NCBI GenBank assembly: GCA_035628995.1
Contig: DASPIR010000023.1
Span: 186,001 to 250,000, forward strand
Reading direction: 5' to 3'
Source of the DNA: Clostridia bacterium
GTDB lineage: Bacteria > Bacillota > Clostridia > Lutisporales > Lutisporaceae
Length of the DNA stretch: 64,000 nucleotides
Numbering within the stretch: position 1 is the stretch's first letter; the number at the start of each line of letters is the position of its first letter. Positions 52,168 through 60,516 of this stretch are shown here, piece after piece. The notes under the pieces were generated by a model that saw only the letters and a list, made by a program, of their open reading frames with translations, had not been told where the DNA came from and did no database searches. Made by a program: the position numbers and the translations under genes.

Positions 52168-53616
52168 ATGAAAAGTAATACAATCAGATGGAGAATTTTC
52201 AAATATAATCTTATAATTATCATAACGCTTATAGCTTTGGTTGCCGTGATCTTCAATGTTACCATTCGTTTTTACATTGAGAAGGATCTCGTAGGACAAC
52301 TGAGCAGAATATCCTCTCGCACTGAGGATACAGCCTTGGAAAAAGGTCCGGATATCTTTATTTTTAACAAAAAACTGCCCCCCTCTCTTTCCATGGAAAA
52401 GGAAAGGGCTAATGATGTATTCAGATTTTATTTCATGCTGGATAGATCGCTAAGAGAGCCTCTGTCAGTATTAAACGCTGATTATATTTTGCTGGATATA
52501 AATGGAAACATAATCAAATCTCCTATTGAATGGTATTCTACTGCCGGTGTCGGACTGCTAACGAAGATTTCACAAGAATTAGGCAAATCCAGAGAATTCA
52601 CAAAGGAAAAGTACTTGAACTTTCACCTTTCTGGCACAGAGTATATTGCAATTATAAAGCCTGTATCCCAGAAGAACAACTTTGGCTTGGGCTGGATAGT
52701 TATTTTTTCCAGTCTTGAAAAGGTGAATCAGCTTCAAATGGGTATTAATATGATTCTTCTGGTAATCCTTCTCTTGTCAGCGTTAATCATTGTTTTGTTT
52801 TCCACCGTCGTGGCAAGGAAAATTTCTGCTCCTTTCAGCACTCTGAATCAGCACATACGTTCTATATCAGAAAGAAACTTCGGAACAAAGATAGATACAC
52901 CGGTATATGATGAACTGAGCGAATTTGTAAACAATATCAATGTGATGTCTGAGAAGCTTGAAACCTATGACAAGGCTCAGAAAACCTTTTTGCAGAACGC
53001 CTCTCATGAGTTCAGGACTCCTCTTATGTCCATACAAAGCTATGCAGAAGGCATTAAATACAGTGTTACCGATTCCACTTCTGCTGCTGATATTATAATC
53101 GATGAATCCAAACGTTTGACCCATCTCGTAGAAAACCTGCTATACTTGTCTCGTTTGGATGCAATTGAGGAAAGCTATAACTTCAGTGTTCTGAACTTTA
53201 ATGAACTGATTCACTGCAGCGTTGATAGAATGAAGGTCATTGCTGAAAATAGAAACATTTCTATTGAAGTAGATGCGTTGGCATCGGCAGTTAATATATT
53301 TGCTGATGAGGAAAAGCTTTCGCGAGCAATTACCAATATACTAAGCAACTGCTTACGTTATGCGGGAAGTATTGTCCAAATAAAGTCTGAACTCATTGAT
53401 GAAAGCACTGTAAGGGTTACTATATCTGATGATGGCCCCGGCTTCGAACCCAGCGTACTTCCTAATATTTTTGAAAGGTTCTTCAAAGGTTCAAAAGGTA
53501 ATTTTGGACTTGGGTTAGCGATAACCAAGACCGTTATAGAAAAACATAAGGGAAGAATAACTGCAGAAAACTCTGAATCGGGTGCTTTGTTTATAGTTGA
53601 GCTTCCTATTGCATAG
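52168..53616 (+). CDS. Sensor histidine kinase
   Basis: 482 residues. Two membrane helices (about 12-34 and 190-212) enclose an extracytoplasmic sensor of some 155 residues. HAMP follows ('ARKISAPFSTLNQHIRSISERNFG'). The phospho-acceptor His is near residue 280 in 'NASHEFRTPLMSIQSYAEG'. The ATP-binding boxes are 'NILSNCLRYA', 'DDGPGFE', 'FERFFKG' and 'GLGLAI'. Encoded 116 bp after its response regulator, separated by repeat copy C. The neighbours (efflux pump, two secreted repeat proteins) suggest it senses envelope or antimicrobial stress. Confidence 0.94.
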   Translation: MKSNTIRWRIFKYNLIIIITLIALVAVIFNVTIRFYIEKDLVGQLSRISSRTEDTALEKGPDIFIFNKKLPPSLSMEKERANDVFRFYFMLDRSLREPLSVLNADYILLDINGNIIKSPIEWYSTAGVGLLTKISQELGKSREFTKEKYLNFHLSGTEYIAIIKPVSQKNNFGLGWIVIFSSLEKVNQLQMGINMILLVILLLSALIIVLFSTVVARKISAPFSTLNQHIRSISERNFGTKIDTPVYDELSEFVNNINVMSEKLETYDKAQKTFLQNASHEFRTPLMSIQSYAEGIKYSVTDSTSAADIIIDESKRLTHLVENLLYLSRLDAIEESYNFSVLNFNELIHCSVDRMKVIAENRNISIEVDALASAVNIFADEEKLSRAITNILSNCLRYAGSIVQIKSELIDESTVRVTISDDGPGFEPSVLPNIFERFFKGSKGNFGLGLAITKTVIEKHKGRITAENSESGALFIVELPIA

Positions 53617-53625
53617 TTTTATCAA

Positions 53626-53656
53626 GAAAGCCCTTGTAAATAGCAAGGGCTTCTAA
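53626..53656. terminator. Bidirectional terminator
   Basis: AAGCCCTTG-taaatag-CAAGGGCTT between the kinase gene and a convergent gene; T-rich on both sides. Confidence 0.85.
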
Positions 53657-53661
53657 ATTTA

Positions 53662-54375
53662 TTACTGTACTGAACGATTCTGTTTTAATTCCTTTGATCT
53701 GGATCTATTTAATTCAGGTACTGCCTTTCTGATCTCTTCTGCTTGTTTTTCAGTTATTACCTTGTCTTCTACCATCTTGGTTATGATATCTTTCCGTTCT
53801 TTTTTACTTTCTCTGAAGTACTCTTTCCTTTCTTCAGGAGTCATGGATTTTAGCTTTTCAATTCGTGCCTTTCGTTCCTCCCTTGTTTTAACCATATAAC
53901 CTCTTATATTGTCAATGTCTTTAGGCGTGAGCACTCCCTTATCCACCAAGCTTTGCATCCCGTCTTCAAGCCTTGCTTCCTTCATTTCATGGAGCTTGAG
54001 CCTGATGATTTGTGCTTCAGCATCTGTTATTATTCCTTCCTGTTTTAATTCACTCAGCAGACTTCCTTTTTTGCCATACATCTTCATTTTATGCCTTTGC
54101 TCTTTAGAAAGCTTGTCAAGTTCCTCTGATTTTTTCTGTTTGAATTCAATTATTCTGTCTGCTTTATCCTTGGATAGTTTACCTTCCTGGACTAGCTTAA
54201 TGACAGCATCCTCCAAATATTGCTTATGGTTGTCAGCGCTTGCTTTCAATGTTGTGTCTGAGTTGGGATACGCAACTATATTGTTTTCTGCAAAAGTTGA
54301 AATTCCGGCAAAAAAAGTCATGCAAATTACCAAAACCGCGCATAGTGCATTTTTCGCTGTCTTTGTTTTTTTCAT
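53662..54375 (-). CDS. Secreted charged helical protein with diverged repeat units (DUF2680/Spy-like)
   Basis: 237 residues. Signal peptide about 1-29 ('GISTFA'). Repeats at about 60, 110, 143 and 205: 'LVQEGKLSKDKADRI', 'LKQEGIITDAEAQII', 'LVDKGVLTPKDIDNI', 'MVEDKVITEKQAEEI'. These match the pattern of the protein at 50444 but with Lys/Glu-rich linkers. 'MTPEERKEYFRESKK' resembles the LTxxQ-type turns of Spy/CpxP chaperones. It flanks the two-component system opposite to the 50444 gene. A GCCACA motif upstream (54437-54465) is a weak candidate for the same regulator. Confidence 0.78.
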   Translation of the reverse strand: MKKTKTAKNALCAVLVICMTFFAGISTFAENNIVAYPNSDTTLKASADNHKQYLEDAVIKLVQEGKLSKDKADRIIEFKQKKSEELDKLSKEQRHKMKMYGKKGSLLSELKQEGIITDAEAQIIRLKLHEMKEARLEDGMQSLVDKGVLTPKDIDNIRGYMVKTREERKARIEKLKSMTPEERKEYFRESKKERKDIITKMVEDKVITEKQAEEIRKAVPELNRSRSKELKQNRSVQ

Positions 54376-54614
54376 CCGATAAACTCCTTTCTGTTAAATT
54401 ATCATTTCCATGACACTATTATTGTTTGCATTTGTTATGTCTTTTTTGTGATGGATTTTGTGGCAGATTAATGATAACCTTGCATTTTAATGCTATAAAT
54501 ATAACTCCATATTAGGCAATAATTACTTGGTTTAAAAATTTGAAGCTAAACCAAAATAATAATGAGTTGTGATAAGCAGCTCTACTTACATAATACTTTA
54601 GGAGGTGAACACAG

Positions 54615-54857
54615 ATGGCAAGAAATAATCAAAAGGTAGTACCTCAAGCAACAGCAGCACTTGATAGGTTTAAGTATGAAATAGCTACTGAAGTAGGTGT
54701 TAATTTAAAAGAAGGCTACAACGGTGATATTACAGCTAGAGATGCTGGAAGAATCGGCGGACAAATGGTAAAGAGATTAATTGAAACAGCTGAAAGAAGT
54801 ATGGCAGGAACAGCTGGAACAACCATTACAACAGGAACAACCAGAACAAGATTCTAA
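54615..54857 (+). CDS. Alpha/beta-type small acid-soluble spore protein
   Basis: 80 residues, a DNA-saturating spore protein. 'ALDRFKYEIATEVGVNL' contains the germination-protease (GPR) site (cleavage after the Glu of 'YEIA'). 'GYNGDITARDAGRIGGQMVKRLIE' is the second conserved DNA-binding block. The C-terminal tail is Thr/Gly-rich. RBS AGGAGGTG. Expected to be expressed in the forespore under sigma-G; a CATAATA at 54589 is -10-like but too near the RBS to be convincing. A strong terminator follows. Confidence 0.97.
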   Translation: MARNNQKVVPQATAALDRFKYEIATEVGVNLKEGYNGDITARDAGRIGGQMVKRLIETAERSMAGTAGTTITTGTTRTRF

Positions 54858-54888
54858 TAAAAGGAGAGTTAATTCTCTCCTTTTCCAT
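54858..54888 (+). terminator. Terminator after the SASP gene
   Basis: AAAAGGAGAG-ttaatt-CTCTCCTTTT, 10-bp perfect stem with T-run. Confidence 0.92.
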
Positions 54889-54979
54889 TTTTTCAATAGT
54901 AACTAAAAAGACAAAGCCTCATATTATGTAATTAAGGGTTTGTTTATATCCCTCATATATAATGAAGGGAGGCTAAATA

Positions 54980-55297
54980 ATGAGTCGTAGACACAGATCT
55001 TCAAGTTATAACGCCATACCTCAGGCTATTATACCACCTGCACCTGCACCTGAACCTGTACCAACGCCAGCGGTTTCACCAGTACGGAGCCTGCTCTCGT
55101 TAATAACGCCAACTAAATCTGCATCACCTATACCGTTTTCATTACCTGCACTGCCAGTTGGAGATATAGTCGGAGGAGTCAGCAATACTGTAAGAGGATT
55201 GGTTCTGAATGATAACTGGTGGCTTTTGCTGCTGATCATCTTTCTATTCTTCCCCAAAATAAGCGGCAAGATGTTTGGTGGTTTATTCAAGGATTAA
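54980..55297 (+). CDS. Small Pro-rich protein with C-terminal membrane anchor
   Basis: 105 residues, not recognised. A short basic/Ser head (1-10) precedes a Pro/Ala tract ('PPAPAPEPVPTPAVSP', about 19-34) and a second Ser/Pro-rich stretch. The last part has a strong hydrophobic helix ('WWLLLLIIFLFFPKI', about 80-94) and 'GGLFKD'. RBS AAGGGAGG. It lies between the SASP gene and the convergent germinant-receptor operon, so a spore role is possible but only suggested by position. Confidence 0.7.
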   Translation: MSRRHRSSSYNAIPQAIIPPAPAPEPVPTPAVSPVRSLLSLITPTKSASPIPFSLPALPVGDIVGGVSNTVRGLVLNDNWWLLLLIIFLFFPKISGKMFGGLFKD

Positions 55298-55322
55298 GCC
55301 CTGGTTTTCACACCTGGGCTTC
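55293..55322. terminator. Convergent terminator
   Basis: AAGCCCTGG/CCTGGGCTT (one mismatch) overlapping the end of the Pro-rich gene and facing the GerB gene. Confidence 0.65.
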
Positions 55323-56423
55323 ATTCTTTGCCTGCCCGGCCTTCTTCTGCAGCTTTGCTTTTACCTCTACTGCTATAAGTATTAACAGCGGTAATATTAC
55401 CTGAAAGGGAAAAGCATAATAAGGCCAAATATCTTGCGCCCATTCAGACATCTCCATAATACTGTCATATATCAAGTAAGCAAGGTTAACCATTAAGAGC
55501 CCCACAGGGGTAACAAGTATCCTGTAATCCTTGAATCCGAACAGCTTCGCTATTCCTTTTGTTGCTGCCAGCAAGCAGATGCTTATCTTGATAAATCCTG
55601 AAAGGATAAAGACTAGTGCAACTGTGATTTCAAGTCTTTGAAGAAAATTCCCGATATTGACCCTGCTTATAGCTGTGTAAGATGGAAAATATACACTTCC
55701 AATAGTTTCAGGACCCAGTACCATGATGTTTCTAATTGCAATAAAAAGTACTATGAAGCCTCCTATCACTAATGAGATCAGGTACACTTTGTAGTTTGAA
55801 TTGGGCGTCTTCAATGAGTCAAAAACCATCATGAGCACGACCAACTCCCCAAAGGGGAAGGAAAAAGCCGAAAAGGCTCCCTGCAGTACAGGTTTGAATC
55901 CATTATACATAATAGGAAGCAAGTTTTCAGACTTCATATCAGGTATGGTTAAGAAAGCAAGAAGAAACAGAAGTGAAAATACACCTACTATGAAAAGACT
56001 GCTGCATTTGGCAAGAGTCTCAATCCCGCTCTTTACCACCAAAGCACATATTAAAGCAAACATTATTATGGGTACTATTTTAGGAGTTTCCGGCAGACCG
56101 ACTGTATTCATGAATTCGCCGAAATTCCTAAGCACTAATGCACCCAGGTGAAATGAAAACCAAATGAATGTCAAACTGAAGATTCTTCCAAGGTATTTGC
56201 CAAATACTTCTTCTAAAATGTCATATAAATCCTTCCCAGGATATCGGCTAAGTATACGCGCATAAATCATCAGGATGGGGACGGAAATAAGTAGAGCCAA
56301 CATAATCGCAATCCACATATCGTTCTTGGCTTGCCCTCCTGTTCCTATTACCAGTGTGCTTCCAAAAATAAAAAGTACTGTCAGATTGATCCCCTGCTTG
56401 TCTGATATTAATTCTTTATTCAT
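55308..56423 (-). CDS. gerKB: Spore germinant receptor subunit B (GerKB type)
   Basis: 371 residues from ATG 56423 (TGGAGGG); an upstream in-frame start would overlap the D gene and lacks an RBS. Ten membrane helices of the amino-acid-permease-like GerB family: 'LTVLFIFGSTLVIGTGG', 'FGEFMNTVGLPETPKIVPIIMFALICALVVKSGIE', 'FSFPFGELVVLMMVF'. It is the membrane subunit implicated in germinant recognition. Last gene of the operon A-C-D-B. Confidence 0.92.
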   Translation of the reverse strand: MNKELISDKQGINLTVLFIFGSTLVIGTGGQAKNDMWIAIMLALLISVPILMIYARILSRYPGKDLYDILEEVFGKYLGRIFSLTFIWFSFHLGALVLRNFGEFMNTVGLPETPKIVPIIMFALICALVVKSGIETLAKCSSLFIVGVFSLLFLLAFLTIPDMKSENLLPIMYNGFKPVLQGAFSAFSFPFGELVVLMMVFDSLKTPNSNYKVYLISLVIGGFIVLFIAIRNIMVLGPETIGSVYFPSYTAISRVNIGNFLQRLEITVALVFILSGFIKISICLLAATKGIAKLFGFKDYRILVTPVGLLMVNLAYLIYDSIMEMSEWAQDIWPYYAFPFQVILPLLILIAVEVKAKLQKKAGQAKNEAQV

Positions 56424-56436
56424 ATGTACCCTCCAT

Positions 56437-56646
56437 TTAACTGCCAATTATTGATAGTATAAAATTCTTTATTGGATCTGCAGGACTAGGCAAATTATTG
56501 ACATAAGCGCTTGCGGTGCCTATTGCGCACGATATCACCATCAATATGATATAAAGCGGTAGTATGCCTTTTTCTTTCAGTCTGGTAAACGATTTTGTAT
56601 CAATGTAAGATACAAAAAAATATAATATTATCATAATGAGCCACAT
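56437..56646 (-). CDS. Small two-helix membrane protein in the ger operon (D-subunit-like)
   Basis: 69 residues. Two hydrophobic helices (about 2-14 and 28-48) joined by a basic loop 'DTKSFTRLKEKGIL', and a short C-terminal amphipathic end. It lies between the C and B genes with gaps of 3 and 13 bp. Size, topology and position match the small D proteins found in some Bacillus germinant-receptor operons, which modulate germination. Function here is inferred. Confidence 0.72.
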   Translation of the reverse strand: MWLIMIILYFFVSYIDTKSFTRLKEKGILPLYIILMVISCAIGTASAYVNNLPSPADPIKNFILSIIGS

Positions 56647-56649
56647 AGA

Positions 56650-57822
56650 TTACTCTCCTACCTTTATAGGTTTACTTGTAGTAGCACTTCCCCTTATCCT
56701 GACATCCACTTCAACGCTGACTTCGATATCCATGAAGATTTCATTCCATTCCTTTTCAATGCTTCTCCAGACACTTGGCATAGAACGTTTAACATTTTCT
56801 CCAAAGCCAAGGAAATCAGTCTTATATTCTTTTTGTGCTTTCTCAATGACACCTTCAATATCCTTTTTTATTTGTGACTCCGCATCCTTTTCCAGCAACT
56901 TCCTGCCCTTTTCACCTATAAAATTTTCATGTCCCATAATTTCTCCTATATTCACGTCTGTTAATACATTAACTTTGATGATTGGTACACCGTCTTTCAC
57001 TTCGGGTTTTATTTTCGTCTTATTTCTGAATATTTCCAAGGAAACAGTTGTCTGAGTATCAGCGACATCCTTCACCGGGTATACCCCCCCTTTTATTTCA
57101 TTTTGTACCCAGAGCATGCTTCTTGTATCAGTTTCACCCAAATACCCCAGAAGTTTATCTTTCTTGATAATTGCTGATCCAGTGATATAAACCTCAGTTT
57201 TGCCCCTATAATCAATAAGCTTTACCGTGGGAATTGTCGTAGAAGTTTCCTCACTTCCAATATTATCAAGAAACTCGTACAATTCTATGGCAGGATATCG
57301 TGATATTGATTCCTGTGCCCTCATTGTATTATCGATCTGGAAGGAGAGTATACTTTCAAGTTCAGGCTTCGAATTGAATATTTCACTTGCTGATTTCTCT
57401 CTTGACAGGAGCACCCACATGTCTTCCCTGACCTCTGCATCTCTGTTTATAAAGTCTAAAACCTCACTTATACCTTGTTTTGCTATTTCCTCGCCTACTA
57501 TTACCACCTTGGCATGGCTCCAATATAATCTTTTGCCATCAAGGGCAATCATTGACCTAGCAGCGTCAAAAAAAGTCATCCCCACTGCCTGTATATATAC
57601 CGGCTTTAGTGTGGACTGTTTTTGCTCCTGCTGCACACTCACTATTTCAGCAGTGACAAGCACCTTGTCCTTTCCATCCTTATCAACAGCAACTCCTGAA
57701 ACTATTGCCAGCTGTTCAACCTCCCTATAGTTCCAGCAGCCTGTCAAGAAGCAAGTGCATATGATCATAAAAGCAATGAGCGATACTGTCCTATTTTTTC
57801 TCACACTTATCAATCCATTCAA
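56650..57822 (-). CDS. gerKC: Spore germinant receptor lipoprotein subunit C (GerKC type)
   Basis: 390 residues. Lipoprotein signal with 'LTGC' (Cys29), then 'WNYREVEQLAIVSGVAVDKD', the diagnostic start of Ger(x)C. Further family blocks: 'LYWSHAKVVIVGEEIAKQGISEVLDFINRDAEVR', 'GSAIIKKDKLLGYL'. It is anchored outside the inner spore membrane and associates with subunits A and B. Starts 2 bp after the A gene, tightly coupled. Confidence 0.95.
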   Translation of the reverse strand: MNGLISVRKNRTVSLIAFMIICTCFLTGCWNYREVEQLAIVSGVAVDKDGKDKVLVTAEIVSVQQEQKQSTLKPVYIQAVGMTFFDAARSMIALDGKRLYWSHAKVVIVGEEIAKQGISEVLDFINRDAEVREDMWVLLSREKSASEIFNSKPELESILSFQIDNTMRAQESISRYPAIELYEFLDNIGSEETSTTIPTVKLIDYRGKTEVYITGSAIIKKDKLLGYLGETDTRSMLWVQNEIKGGVYPVKDVADTQTTVSLEIFRNKTKIKPEVKDGVPIIKVNVLTDVNIGEIMGHENFIGEKGRKLLEKDAESQIKKDIEGVIEKAQKEYKTDFLGFGENVKRSMPSVWRSIEKEWNEIFMDIEVSVEVDVRIRGSATTSKPIKVGE

Positions 57823-57824
57823 AA

Positions 57825-59285
57825 TTAGCTTTTCTTTCTTACAATATTCTTTGAAGCGAGTATTCTTGGGCGTTTATTCATAGCCCACCAGGGAGCCCTG
57901 AATATCACATCCTTTTGGTCATCAGCAGCCAATGAAGCACTAAAAAGCATATAAGGAACGCCGAAGGATCTCATAGATGTGAGGTGAATAAATAGTAATA
58001 TGCCGCAGAAAGTATACCCGTAGAGTCCTAAGAAGGCTGAAGCAAGAAGAATAACCAGCCTGACTACTATGACAGCCTGCTCCATTTTAGGAACTAAATA
58101 GCTTGTAATGCCTGACAAAGCACCAACTATTATTATGGGTGCGCTTATAAGCCTTGCCTCAACAGCGGCCTGCCCTATTATTAGAGCACCGACGATGCTT
58201 ATAGTTTGACCAATAACCTCAGGTATTCTTATAGAAGCTTCTCTCAGTACCTCAAACACAAAAAGTATAAGTATAATCTCTGCAATAGTAGGCAGCGGAA
58301 TACCCTGTCTAGCAGCTGAAATGCTTAGTATCAGAGGGGTTGGAAGCATTTCTTGGTGAAACGTTATAAGCGCAATGTATATTGCAGGTACACTGGTTGA
58401 GAGGATGAAGCCTATCAAGCTCAACATCCTGTTGAATGTAGCATAGTAAAAGTGATTATAGTAATTTTCATTAGCGCTGAAATATTCTACGAAAAGAAAA
58501 GGCAGTGTTAAAGCAAAGGGGCTTTCATCACACAGAATTGCTATTCTGCCCTCAAGCAGCTTTCCTGCTACTACATCCGGCCTTTCTGTATGACCTAAAG
58601 TCCTGAAGGGTGAATAACCTTCATCGCTTATCAATTCCTGAATATATCCGGAATCCAATATCCCATCTATATCTATGGCATCAAGCCTTTTTTCAGCTTC
58701 CTTGACAATTCCACCATCTGCTATATTATCCATATAGCATAGGCATACTTTCGTTTTGGTTTCCCTTCCTATCTCTCTAAAGTGAATTTTCAAGTTTTCA
58801 CTCTTTATTCTCGCTCTTATTAGGCCAATGTTGCTGAGTAAGGATTCGTTAAAACCATCTCTGGGCCCTCTAACCACCTTTTCTGATACAGGCTCACTTA
58901 CTCTCCTCCTGCTGATGCTCTGTGTATTTATAGCAAGTGCATCTTCATACCCATCAATGAATATTGCTGTATATCCGTTTATCAAATAGCTTATAAGCTT
59001 TGTAAAATCGGCAGTTTTTTCTACCTGAGCAGAAGTTATTTTGTTCTTCAATATTGCCGGCAGATAAATGTCTGTATCTGTCGCTTCCTTTTTCATTTCC
59101 AATAGTGGGCTTATGATTTCAGTATTTATCCTGGCAACATCCACCATACCATCAATATAAACAGCAAGACATTCCACATTTTTAGCTCCACCAATAGAAA
59201 ATTCTCTAAGAAGCAGTGACTCGTCTTCCTTGAAGGTGTTTTTCAGCATTTTCATATTTTCTTGTATATCATTTGAAACATTCAT
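57825..59285 (-). CDS. gerKA: Spore germinant receptor subunit A (GerKA type)
   Basis: 486 residues. A long N-terminal soluble domain (about 1-245) has 'GGAKNVECLAVYIDGMVD', 'RVSEPVSEKVVRGPRDGFNESLLSNIGLIRARI' and 'GRIAILCDESPFALTLPFLFVEYF'. Then come five or six membrane helices with 'RMLSLIGFILSTSVPAIYIALITFHQEMLPTPL'. All are hallmark GerA blocks. It forms the ring-like ion channel opened by germinants. First gene of the operon; start has GAGGTG. Confidence 0.96.
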   Translation of the reverse strand: MNVSNDIQENMKMLKNTFKEDESLLLREFSIGGAKNVECLAVYIDGMVDVARINTEIISPLLEMKKEATDTDIYLPAILKNKITSAQVEKTADFTKLISYLINGYTAIFIDGYEDALAINTQSISRRRVSEPVSEKVVRGPRDGFNESLLSNIGLIRARIKSENLKIHFREIGRETKTKVCLCYMDNIADGGIVKEAEKRLDAIDIDGILDSGYIQELISDEGYSPFRTLGHTERPDVVAGKLLEGRIAILCDESPFALTLPFLFVEYFSANENYYNHFYYATFNRMLSLIGFILSTSVPAIYIALITFHQEMLPTPLILSISAARQGIPLPTIAEIILILFVFEVLREASIRIPEVIGQTISIVGALIIGQAAVEARLISAPIIIVGALSGITSYLVPKMEQAVIVVRLVILLASAFLGLYGYTFCGILLFIHLTSMRSFGVPYMLFSASLAADDQKDVIFRAPWWAMNKRPRILASKNIVRKKS

Positions 59286-59409
59286 GTTGCACCTCTACTG
59301 CAAACAATTATTAACAAAAAAGGTATATGCATATATATTATGCATATACCAAATGAAAATTATTACAGAGCACTTCCTCTAAAATGCTAATAAAGGTTAT
59401 AATAAGCTC

Positions 59410-59438
59410 TTGACTTAGCTTGGTTTTTTATATATAAT
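59410..59438 (+). promoter_or_regulatory. tRNA-Trp promoter
   Basis: TTGACT (59410-59415), 17-bp spacer, TATAAT (59433-59438), 14 bp before the tRNA. Confidence 0.8.
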
Positions 59439-59451
59439 TAGTCTGTGTCGC

Positions 59452-59527
59452 AGGGGTATAGCTCAATTGGTAGAGTAGCGGTCTCCAAAACCGTTGGTTC
59501 CGGGTTCGAGTCCCTGTACCCCTGCCA
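59452..59527 (+). tRNA. tRNA-Trp (anticodon CCA)
   Basis: Acceptor AGGGGTA/TACCCCT, D-arm, anticodon loop CTCCAAA (CCA), T-loop TTCGAGT, discriminator G and encoded CCA; 76 nt. Confidence 0.98.
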
Positions 59528-59542
59528 AAATAAAGTTAAGTA

Positions 59543-59578
59543 ATCGCAATTAATTTGCGGTTTTTTTATTTTTTGCAT
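59543..59578 (+). terminator. Terminator after tRNA-Trp
   Basis: CGCAA-ttaat-TTGCG followed by G and TTTTTTTATTTTTT. Confidence 0.85.
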
Positions 59579-59583
59579 ATTTA

Positions 59584-60375
59584 TTAGTAGAAGCTCCTCT
59601 GTGTTACTCCCCAATTCCTCAATGTTGAATCATTACCTATCCACACGGGTGTTCCCGGTGATACCATATTATATAAACTCAATACATCTGTATTTATCAT
59701 CCTGATGCAGCCTTTTGAAACCGCTTGCCCAATGGAATACGGACTATTATTCCCATGAATGCCATACAAATTGCCTTTTCCAGGCGAAAGACCTATCCAT
59801 CTCTTACCAAGCGGGTTTTTAGGAGAACCTCCGGCAACCGGTTTTGCATGGCCTCCACCTGTCCAGTAGGGATTCTTTCTCTTGAGATATACATAAAACT
59901 TCCCTTGCGGTGTCCTGTAAGAATCCCTTCCTATTGCAATCGGGTATTTTTTTATTACAGTTCTCCCATTATACAGGGTAAGAGTTCTCTTTGTTCGGTT
60001 AATCGCTATCCAACGACCACTGGATGGAGCTCTTGCTATAATATCTGGTGATTTGAAGTTGCTATTGACCATCAGTCTCTTTATCATGGCACTTTTGAAA
60101 TTTTTGCCTTGAACGCCATCTGCAGTCAGGTTGCAATCACTTTGAAACCTTAGTATTGCATTTCTCATGTTTATGTTATTATCCTTATAGTCATACTTAT
60201 AATAGCCCATTGATTTCAAAGCTTCTATATACTTATAGCTGCTCATTGCAGAGATGACTTCTTCCTCTGGACATGCCACGATTTCTTGTATTAGTTCAGT
60301 ATTAGGTTCTCCATATATATTAAGCATAAATAGTGAAAACAACATTATAACCGCGGTCAGTAACATTTTTCGCAT
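59584..60375 (-). CDS. Secreted L,D-transpeptidase with peptidoglycan-binding domain
   Basis: 263 residues. Signal peptide about 1-22. PG_binding_1-type helical domain (about 45-105, 'YIEALKSMGYYKY..ILRFQSDCNLTADGVQG'). The YkuD catalytic domain follows ('IAINRTKRTLTLYNG', 'PIAIGRDSYRTPQGKFYV') with the active-site block 'GIHGNNSPYSIGQAVSKGCIRM' (His near 218, Cys near 235). It makes 3-3 cross-links or modifies spore/vegetative wall. Monocistronic, convergent to tRNA-Trp. Confidence 0.93.
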   Translation of the reverse strand: MRKMLLTAVIMLFSLFMLNIYGEPNTELIQEIVACPEEEVISAMSSYKYIEALKSMGYYKYDYKDNNINMRNAILRFQSDCNLTADGVQGKNFKSAMIKRLMVNSNFKSPDIIARAPSSGRWIAINRTKRTLTLYNGRTVIKKYPIAIGRDSYRTPQGKFYVYLKRKNPYWTGGGHAKPVAGGSPKNPLGKRWIGLSPGKGNLYGIHGNNSPYSIGQAVSKGCIRMINTDVLSLYNMVSPGTPVWIGNDSTLRNWGVTQRSFY

Positions 60376-60471
60376 TAAATCCCTCCTAAATAGCTTTAAT
60401 AATAATATTATTTGTAGATTAAATTTTGTTATGTTCCAAATCTAATATTTACAGAAATTACATTGTGAACA

Positions 60472-60506
60472 AAAAAAGTCTGTTGAAAAATCAACAGACT
60501 TTTAAA
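60472..60506. terminator. Terminator of asnS
   Basis: AAAAGTCTGTTGA-aaaa-TCAACAGACTTTT, 13-bp perfect stem, T-rich on the minus-strand exit. Confidence 0.9.
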
Positions 60507-60516
60507 AATCATTAAA

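Noticed and set aside
54437-54465. Third copy of the 26-bp response-regulator box before the gene at 53662
   Set aside because: GCCACA and a TTTTGTG direct repeat are present, but the period is 12 rather than 11 bp and the overall match is weak. I keep it only as a remark.
54589-54595. CATAATA as the sigma-G -10 of the SASP gene
   Set aside because: It would place the start site on the RBS, and no GHATR-type -35 lies at 17-18 bp upstream.
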